Below, piece by piece: positions 56,847 through 64,000 of a stretch of 64,000 bases of DNA. The stretch comes from Silene latifolia (lineage: Eukaryota; Streptophyta; Magnoliopsida; Caryophyllales; Caryophyllaceae), in assembly GCF_048544455.1 (NCBI RefSeq), contig NC_133538.1, forward strand, positions 255,612,491 through 255,676,490. Direction: 5' to 3'. Position 1 is the stretch's first letter, and each line of letters opens with the position of its first letter. The position numbers and the translations under genes are program-made. The notes under the pieces are model-generated. The model saw nothing but the letters and a program-made list of their open reading frames with translations, was not told the DNA's origin and did not search any database.

Positions 56847-57779
56847 ACTCAAATTGGTGAACCCCAAATTATTTCTCATTTCTCGATTGAAAATCGCATT
56901 ACAACTAGTCTTGACTAGTATCCCACACCATTTGATTGTGAATCTCATGAAATGTGCGAATCTTGTATTCAAAGCAAGATGATTCGTGACCTTTCTTGAA
57001 AAGTATAGCGAACATAATAAGTTTTTCACCTAAATACACTTCAATGTATGGTCGAATATATTTTCAATCTGAGAAGGTCATTATTACTTCTTCTCTTTTA
57101 CCAACAACTACGTAGATACTTGGTATCCGCTTAATGAAGTAAGAAGAGAAATTCTTTGAATAAAGTTGAATGCATTCTTCTTATTAAGTATAAAAACCAA
57201 AGTATTAGTACTTTGTTAAAGTGGGGAACAATAAAGTGATGACTTTTATCTACACCAAAAGAAATTGATATGGTATCACAAGTTCACTTTCATTACGATA
57301 TGATTGAATCTTTACTATAATATTGGAATTAGTTTCTATCACAATTTTTCTAGTATTTATTTATTCCACTAAAACAAAACATAGTTAAAGCAATCAAGTA
57401 CAATTCATATATGATATGATTAGGCATTGTACCTAAGTTGTAGCTTGCATCGAAACAAAGCATGTGGCCTTCTAACCCAACTGTCACGAGAACAACAAGT
57501 TTGTGGCTCATGATGCTGTCTATTAAGAAAAGAGGATTATTTCTTAAAGACAGAGTGGGAGAAAATGTTCAAGAGCCACAAACTAAGACAAACTGAGAAT
57601 AAGACGTAGGAAGATGTTCCTTCTTGGTCAAAATCAGTAATTATTTCTTTGAAATCTAAAGTGGACAGGAGTCCTGTTATTTTTTGATAGCAACAAACCT
57701 GTAACTTATTAAGATTCTTTATCTAGTTTCAACTCAGCAAAGGTCCGATATGAACATAAACATGAAGATGTTTACTTAG
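54979..57779. other. Unclassified decayed repeat DNA between H and I
   Basis: No gene is supported. Positions 55060-55700 look like a promoter or LTR fragment, with TATATAAGG at about 55370 followed by a leader-like stretch. At 57515-57560 a phrase GACAGAGTGGGAGAAAA resembles GATAGAGTGGGAGAAAA at 43434 in element G, hinting at Copia-derived DNA. A TA microsatellite interrupts the region. Neither the 3' LTR of H nor clear element boundaries could be found. Confidence 0.4.
56763..56844. repeat. (TA)41 microsatellite
   Basis: About 82 bases of alternating AT. Unlike the tracts at 571 and 2333, no inverted-repeat terminus or GGATCC motif lies beside it. Confidence 0.95.
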
Positions 57780-59170
57780 TGATACGTGCAATTTATATAG
57801 TCTTTTTAGCCTTTTATAGCACGTATGTCTATGCATTTTTGTACTGTAATGTATTGCAAAATGCCTCGAAATGACTACTTTGGTTTGTTTTGTCTAAATT
57901 GTAGAAATGAACCTGAAAGTGGAGAAACCGCATCTTATTCGTCCTATTTAGCATGCATAATGAGGAGACGGGAATGTTAGAGCAAGAAATATCCCTTGGA
58001 GTGCGTGAAGGGTGGTCAACGAAGCGGTCAAAGACAACTTAAGAAGCTGATCTGAAAAAAAGCACTCGATTGAGAAATTTATGGTTCGATCGAGTGGTTT
58101 GAATGACACGAGAGGTCGATCGAGTACTTATACATGCTCGATCGAAATGCTGATAGCTGGAGTTCCTCGATCGAGAGCTTTATTTACTCGATCGAGAGGA
58201 AAAGCTGGAGAAGACCTCGATCGAGTGGTCTAAATCCACACGATCGAGTGATTTGCCATCTTATACGGGCTTTAGTGACCCGGGTTAGTTTTATTTTGTT
58301 AAGTCTTTATTTTCCTATTTAAGCATACATTAATTAGGTCATTAGGGATCCTTTTCACATACTCTTCCTCTACTTTTGCTTCTAAACCTACTACTTAATC
58401 TCTTAATCTTGTACTTGGCTGGTGGATTGTTCTTTACGCCGGATTGCTATTGATTGTAATCCTTCTTCCTCCCTTAATCTTAATCTTATTTACTTTGTTT
58501 ACTTTAATCCTTGTTTCTTCTTATTTATTTCTACCCTAATTTAGTTTATGCTTAATTATCATTATTTCATCATGCCTTTGATTAGTACACTCGTTATTGT
58601 TATTGTTGACACCATTAATATTATGAGTAGCTAATTTCTTTTATGTCGGGATTAGGGAATCCTTGGTAGGATTCTGACGATGTAGCGAATAGACTAGACG
58701 ATTTGTTTGTGAGAATCTGTCCCATAACAATTTAACTGTAATATCAACTTAGTTGAGTGCACGCTTCTAAGTTAGCTTTAATATGGTTAATTTTACTCCT
58801 GGATCGGAAGATTGGATTAAATAGACCTGCTATGAACAGTAGACTATCCTAATGAGGACGGAAGTTAAATTAGTGGAGTTCTAGGATAGAAAGTGGACCG
58901 AAAGGACCTTTCGTGTATCTTTCTCACAGTAGATTGTCTAAGCGATTTGCAGCTGAGTCGATAGACTACCATGGTGAACCGAAATCCTGGCACACTTTCT
59001 CTATTTGATCATCTTTATTACATTTTCTCACTTTTATTACTCTTGTTTAATTTCTCTTTCCCTTATTCTTTTATTAGTTTAGAAATAAAAAATCAAACTC
59101 CCATTTTGTGACCTAATAGACGGACCTTTAACAGATATCTTGCCTCCATGTGGATACGATCTCGACTTCC
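57780..59170 (+). mobile_element. 5' LTR of Athila-like element I (3' end truncated)
   Basis: Starts TGATACGTGCAATTTATATAG like solo LTR B. It carries a cluster of CTCGATCGAG palindromes at 58066-58250. The LTR end, PBS and N-terminal gag are missing: sequence passes from GATACGATCTCGACTTCC into protease coding DNA at about 59190. CTTAG (57775-57779) is the presumed left target copy; the right side is outside the window. Confidence 0.8.
58066..58250. repeat. CGNNCG palindrome cluster, LTR I
   Basis: About eight copies of CTCGATCGAG or half-changed versions (CTCGATTGAG, TTCGATCGAG, ACGATCGAGTG), spaced mostly 20-30 bp. They end about 60 bp before a weak TATA-like CTATTTAAG at 58315. Confidence 0.85.
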
Positions 59171-59189
59171 CATTACAGAGAAACAAAAC

Positions 59190-60340
59190 CAAGGCGATTC
59201 TAGAGCAACAAAACCAATCAACAGTTTGGGAAATTTGCCGAGCTCCTGAAAAGTTTACATGTTATTGTTACGTTCGCCGATTTTCCTATTAAGGTGCCAT
59301 TTCCAAGGCGATTACAGAGCAACAAAACCAATCAACAGTTTGGGAAATTTGTCGAGCTCCTGAAAATTTTACATGTTACTGTTCCGTTCGCCGAGTTGCT
59401 GACTCAGGTACCCTCTTACTTAAAGTTTATGAAAGAAATTTTGTCGCGTAAGAGGCATATAAACGATCATTAGACGATAGCTTTAACTGAGGTAGGGACT
59501 CACCTAGTTCAAAATAAGTTGCCACCTAAATAGTCAGATCTGGGTAGTTTCTCGATTCCGTGTCATATAGGAACCCATTTGATTGACAATGTTCTATGCG
59601 TTGTAGGTGCTAGCGTGAGCGTCTTACCTTTGTCTCTCGCTAAGAGACTTGGTTTGACCAAATTTAACTGCACTAACATGACCGTACAGATGGCCGACCG
59701 TAGTATATCATGGCCGTTAAGAGTTATAGAGGATATACCTATCAAGATCGGGAGATTCTTTATTGCCGTAGACTTTATAGTGCTTGACATCCCCGAGGAC
59801 ACTCACACCCCTATTATTTTAGGGAGACCATTTTTATTCACTGCTCGCGCAGTGATGGATGTCGGGGGTAAGACACTTACATTTCAGGTAGGAGATGAAG
59901 AATTGATTTTTCATCAGTCTAAATCTCATAGGGCTCCCATGCAAGCTCAACCTTGAAATGCCCTATCCTCTACTGACTCAGATATAGACACTCCAGCTGA
60001 GAATGTTGAATTTTATGCCGTTATTGTAACCCCTCCGCCTTGGACTGAGAGCGAAAAGGAGGAACAATCTTTTGTTTTCCTTACCGCAGGTACAGATGTA
60101 ATGGATGCCAGAGTTGTCAACGGTCAAAGTGCGATTAAAGTCAATCAAAATGGAGATGCCAATGTCAAAGCTGATGGGAAAGTCAAAGGGAAGAAGAAAG
60201 TTCGTGCATACGTGGACGTCAATTAATCTCCTTCTACCAGTTCAAACTCAAGCTTATGGAGATCGAAGAGCATGGTCAAAGATGCTGAAGGGACCTACTC
60301 CAGTCAGAAGCCCTCCTTTGGGCTACTAAAATGTTTTGGG
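59190..60340 (+). pseudogene. Athila-like protease region of element I (inactive)
   Basis: Protease-domain coding DNA (GKFVELLKILHVTVPFAEL, LGSFSIPCHIG, IILGRPFLFTARAVMDVG) with stops near 59470, 59532 and 59955. The active-site motif reads LCVVGASVSVLP where C and H have LCDLGASVSVMP, so the catalytic Asp is Val. The first part is duplicated in tandem: 59191-59304 and 59305-59399 are similar with a 114-bp offset. A Lys-rich tail (KADGKVKGKKKVRAYVDVN) ends by about 60340. No RT or integrase follows. Confidence 0.82.
59191..59399. repeat. Tandem duplication (114-bp offset) in protease coding DNA
   Basis: AAGGCGATTCTAGAGCAAC at 59191 and AAGGCGATTACAGAGCAAC at 59305 start two highly similar stretches of about 95 bp. 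The left copy is fused to LTR sequence, so the rearrangement that removed gag probably also produced the duplication. Confidence 0.85.
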
Positions 60341-61066
60341 AATTAAGCGGGGAATGCCCCGTTGTAACAAATTGTAAAACTTTAAATTTCTGTCGAACTT
60401 CTTTATTGTATTTTTAGAACTGCTAGACTTTAGTCTATTTAGCTTAGCTAGAAAAGACTATAGACTACGTATTGTGTGATTTGGTATCGTCGGATGTATT
60501 TTTGCGTGTTTTTATGCAGGTTTGGGGGATTTATGTTGCATTGGGATGAGTTACACGAGAAAAGAACTCGATCTAGTACTTTTTGTACTCGATCGAGAGG
60601 AATGCCCAAGAAAACAGTTCGATCGAGAGGTTTCAGTTACTCGATCGATGTGGCAAAAATGAAGAGTACTCGATCGAGAAGAATTTCATTCGATCGAGTA
60701 GAATGAAGGCCAGACTTCTCGATCGAGCGATTTCAAATCACTCGATCGAGTGAAATTGGTTAATACAGGAAGGGAATTAACTCTTTAACTTCTTTTTCTC
60801 ATTATTTTTGTTTCATTCTTCATTTGCTCACCCCCTTTTGCGAAAATCTACCAAATCCTCCCTAATTGTTGCCTTAATACCAAATCCACCACCCACATCG
60901 TCTCCCTTGCTAGTATATCGACTAAATCCCTCTATTTATCCCCTAAAATTCCTCCTTGTTGCGTTTGAATTTGGGAATTAGGGTTTGCGGATTTTCGATC
61001 AAAATCCCGTCATTTTTCATTGTTTTTGTCGATTTTCTTGCTTAATCTTGTGGGTTTCATCATCAA
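60341..61066 (+). promoter_or_regulatory. Inter-ORF region of I with internal palindrome cluster
   Basis: No gene. The CTCGATCGAG cluster at 60565-60755 repeats the LTR motif of the same element. It is followed by a T/C-rich stretch and a leader of about 300 bp ending at a strong donor (CAA, then GTAAGT, at 61067). The layout equals that of C ahead of its terminal ORF. Confidence 0.5.
60565..60755. repeat. Internal CGNNCG palindrome cluster of I
   Basis: Eight or so copies of CTCGATCGAG and TTCGATCGAG variants (starting about 60568, 60588, 60618, 60638, 60669, 60688, 60717, 60739), spaced about 20-30 bp. Confidence 0.85.
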
Positions 61067-61229
61067 GTAAGTATTCCCTTTGCTATTTGTTGATTAATTG
61101 CTTTATTTCAACATTATGAAGTATTTAGAGTATAGGGTTTGTGATTTGGTTCGAAAAAACAGACTGTTTTGGGGTTTTTATGCTTAATTCGTTTAATTGA
61201 TTATTATTCCCCCTTTCTTGCTTGATTAG
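61067..61229 (+). other. Probable leader intron of the I terminal ORF
   Basis: The donor GTAAGT at 61067 and the acceptor TTGATTAG at 61222-61229 bound 163 bp of T-rich sequence. The ATG follows two bases later (61231). The signals are textbook plant splice sites, but splicing is inferred only. Confidence 0.6.
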
Positions 61230-61230
61230 G

Positions 61231-63104
61231 ATGGAAAGTAGTTCATTGCCTTCGACTAGTTCCAATGTTGTTCCATCCTCGACTGAGACGGTGATCCCTG
61301 CTATCAACACCGTCACTACGACTGTTAGTACCGCTGCTACTTCCCCTGTTTTAGCTGCGGTTGTTACTGGTACTACCGCTGCTGCCGTTGCTAGTTCCGT
61401 CTCTATCGCGGCTAGCTCTGTTTCCGCCTCTGTGTCTGCATCCGTCTCAGCTAGCACTACTGCTATCTCTGCCTCTGCTACTTCTACTAGTGTAGCCACT
61501 GCTAGTACTTCTGGTACGGTGACCACCCCTGCTGCGTGGTCACCAGTTGTCACAGCTGCTTACCGAGCGGCCTTAGTACCTCGTTCCGTCAGAGGACGGG
61601 CTTCTTCTTCAGGTACTAGAGGCCGGGGTCGCGGACGAGCCACACCTGCTGTTGGCCCCGTCACTATCCGAGTTGACGACTCACTTGACCCGCACCCCGA
61701 CTACCCTGAGGTAATTTTCGTTAATGCTTTACATCGTAAACGTTTCTTTGCCTTAGAGAACTGTGATTTTCTGTCTACTAAAATTTTGTGTCGTAAGTCA
61801 CTTGATAGGTTAGGTATTTACGAACTCGTACTTGAGATTTTGAGACGGGCGGGGATGACGGGACTGATTACCATGTGTGCCTTGACCTTCAAGGAGCTGA
61901 CCCTCGAGTTTTTCACCTCCTTTACCTTCTCTTCTGGCGCCTACGCCACTGACCCGACCTGTGATTTTGTTTCTTTCCAGTTATTTAACCAAACTATTTA
62001 TTGGACCCTAGAGGAGTTTGGTACTAGGTTAGGTCTTTCTTTTACGGGTGACACTGCCTCTCCTAGGAAGGTCATCCGCCAGTTGTGGAGGACCTTGGCA
62101 CAGACTAACTACGATGAGCACAAGCTCGCGCATGTCCACCTTCCCCCGGCCCGTTACTTCTTGCATCTCATTGGTGGGAGCATCTTTGGCCTTAAAGAAC
62201 CTAACAATTTGAACAACATTGAGCTGTCTTTTCGTGGTGGGTACCTGAAAATTGACAGTGAGGGACCCTTTGTGCTTAACATTGCTTACTTGACTGCTCA
62301 GTACTTTCACATGGTGGGGCAGAAGACTACAGGCACCATTGTTTGCGGTGGCATAGCCACTTTTTTGCCCGTTCTATCTTCCCCGCCTTTCCTCGTTACT
62401 TACAGCACCTAGACACGGATAGGTACCTTGACCTGGCAGCTATGCTGTCTATGACTTGGCTTACGTCTGACCATCAGACATGGAAGATTTGCGGTTCCTT
62501 ATCTGTACCCTTACCTTGCACCACTCTGCCCCGTCTCGTTCCCCTGCCCACTATTAAGGGTAGGATACCTCCACCACTACCCATGTATCACCTCCCACTT
62601 GGTCCACCTCCCACCATGTCCGCTTCTAAGAAGCGGAAGAGACCTGAGACCAGAGAGGGATCCACACCTTCTACGGGTGGCCAGACTTCCACGACCACTC
62701 CTACCCCGATCGCTACTCGTACTCCTACTCCTGCACCCGACCAGACACAGCCGGTTTACCCGGCTAATTTTGTTCCTCCTCCACCCTTTGAGGTGTCCGC
62801 GGTCCTTGACCTAGGGCGCCGTGACAGTTTGTTGCTTGAGCTTCTTAGTAGGTAGGCTTGGATGGAACGGGACATAGCTCTTTCTTTGTTCCCTCTATAC
62901 GAGTATCACATGGTGAGGCAGTGCCCCGTTCCTGTGGGTTCGCCACACACGTCGTTCTACCGGTACCCAGCTGAGGGGTACCCACAGCCAGCCAGTGACG
63001 AGGACACAGCTGAGGAGGCGGCGAGGACTCAGGCTGAGGAGGCGAGGAGGAGGGAGCAGCAGGTGGACCCAGACTTCACGATGGAGGACGAGGCTGACGA
63101 CTAG
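61231..63104 (+). pseudogene. ATHILA ORF1-like terminal protein of element I
   Basis: ATG at 61231 (MESSSLPSTSSNV); the earlier in-frame codon at 61222 is TTG. A Ser/Thr/Ala/Val-rich N-terminal third is followed by a basic RGRASSSGTRGRGRGR stretch. The conserved domain shared with 20067-21668 comes next (DYPEVIFVNALHRKRFF, KELTLEFFTSF, TLEEFGTRLGLSF). A Pro/Thr-rich linker with SKKRKRPE (NLS-like) follows, then an acidic Glu/Ala-rich tail. One base is missing from a T run at 62359-62364, shifting the frame, and a TAG at 62853-62855 interrupts the rest. Otherwise open to TAG at 63104. No membrane span was noticed. Confidence 0.8.
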
Positions 63105-64000
63105 CTACTGGTCTACTCGCTTCCCCAGTTTTCAGGAAGGTTTGGGGAAGTTCGTGTTTTGTATGTAGATTCTTGTTCTCTTATTTCTTTTGTCTCCTTT
63201 TTATTTATTATTTTTCATGCATTTATCGGTTGTATTTTCCCGTTGGCCTGTATTTATCTGCTGGTTTATGCTGGAGGACAACGAGGGCGTTGTCCGTTTT
63301 AGTTTGGGGAGGGTAATGCATCCTTTGTATTTGTTTTTGCGTTCACGTTTCTATTTTCTGCTTGCATTGTTTTCATTTATTTCAAAATAAATCATAAAAA
63401 TCCAAAAAATTAGAAAATTTCAAAAAAATAATAAAATATTCACGTTTTATTTTGCATATAGGTTGAGTCGGAACGGTTGATTTCCGTGATTATATTGCAC
63501 TGTAACTTGTCATTTTTACTTGAGCCTTGCACTTTATTGACAGTTATTAGCTGAGTCTTACGCATATCTACGAGTTTTTGTTCAAATTTAGCTGACTGTG
63601 TAGACTTGACCTGATAAATTGGCAACCTACTCTATAATTTCTGAATTCTAGAGCCATATAACTGGTGACATTCATGACCAGTTTACATAGGAATTGAGAG
63701 TAGTACTCCTTGCATAACATGTTTATCATTTTTGCACATTTATGAAATTCGATTTCTTGTCAATTGCATACATTCGGGTTTGTGGTTGGTGTCACATGCA
63801 GGGAGGTGCTTGCAAATTTCCCTTTCTTTAATTTTTCACCCATTTAGCTCCACTTAAGCCAAATTTTGCCTTTTTGTCCAATCAGCTACACTTATAACTA
63901 AGCCTGCCCAGTCAAGCTAGTTTAATGTGTCTTTTGTGGTATGTTGATCCATTGCGAGTTTGGCTCGTTTTTGTTGTTTGGGGTTGGTAGAGAAATGAGG
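63105..64000 (+). other. 3' untranslated region of element I (runs off the window)
   Basis: No gene. It carries GAGGACAACGAGGGCGTTGTCC with GTTTGGGGAGGG (about 63272-63313), matching the tail of C, and an AAAATTTC-rich stretch at 63380-63440. The PPT and 3' LTR are beyond the window. Confidence 0.7.

Noticed and set aside
61125..61553. 142-codon minus-strand Ala/Val/Thr-rich frame
   Set aside because: Mirror of the low-complexity N-terminus of the terminal ORF; no independent support.

Overview
This window is intergenic DNA from a flowering plant, almost certainly a dicot. It is made almost entirely of nested LTR retrotransposons: Athila-like and Tat/Retand-like Ty3/gypsy, a chromovirus-like element with very long LTRs, and a gag-only Copia-like element. 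Only one non-retrotransposon coding remnant is convincing, a broken Ulp1/SENP (C48)-type gene. The Retand-like elements with antisense genes and tandem repeats recall elements known from Silene, so Caryophyllaceae/Caryophyllales is a reasonable but weak guess. No intact host gene, rRNA, tRNA or CRISPR array was seen.

Layout. 1-2420: AT-rich DNA and a 1.67-kb element with 35-bp inverted termini set between two (TA)n tracts of about 90 bp. 2421-6571: decayed Ulp1-like gene whose catalytic Cys codon is now Tyr, cut off by an LTR insertion. 6577-9957: Athila-like element A (5' LTR, tRNA-Asp PBS, leader) with solo LTR B (8207-9916, perfect CTCCT duplication) inside the leader. About 9958: a deletion joins the leader to Tat/Retand-like pol of element E. 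14324-33810: Athila-like element C (duplication CCAGG), inserted in E's antisense gene. C has intact gag-protease and terminal ORFs but no RT, RNase H or integrase. 24373-32762: minus-strand Retand-like element D (duplication ATTAG), inserted in C's 3' LTR. 33811-35489: remainder of E's antisense gene, its TATA box, the PPT and the 3' LTR. 35490-52699: chromovirus-like element F, whose 5' LTR received E and whose leader received gag-only Copia-like element G (38415-47165, duplication CTATG). 52700-54978: Athila gag-protease (H) into which F had inserted; H is plausibly the 3' half of A. 54979-57779: unclassified decayed DNA. 57780-64000: Athila-like element I, with a truncated LTR, a dead protease, no RT/IN and a terminal ORF preceded by a probable leader intron.

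The insertion order read from the target-site duplications and interruptions is A/H, then F, then E, then C, then D. B and G are side insertions. A few elements keep coding capacity: C could supply Gag-protease and the terminal protein, but anything mobile here would need RT and integrase from elsewhere.

Three patterns stand out. (1) Every Athila-like LTR carries, just upstream of its TATA region, a cluster of short palindromes with a CGNNCG core. Their flanks differ between families, and matching clusters recur inside C and I ahead of the terminal ORF. (2) Two independent Tat/Retand-like elements carry a spliced antisense coiled-coil gene with its own TATA box about 165 bp from the ATG, head-to-head with the 3' LTR. 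In E, removing the nested insertion and two introns gives a length of exactly 677 codons. (3) Element D carries a 28-bp monomer organised as four 113-bp higher-order units.
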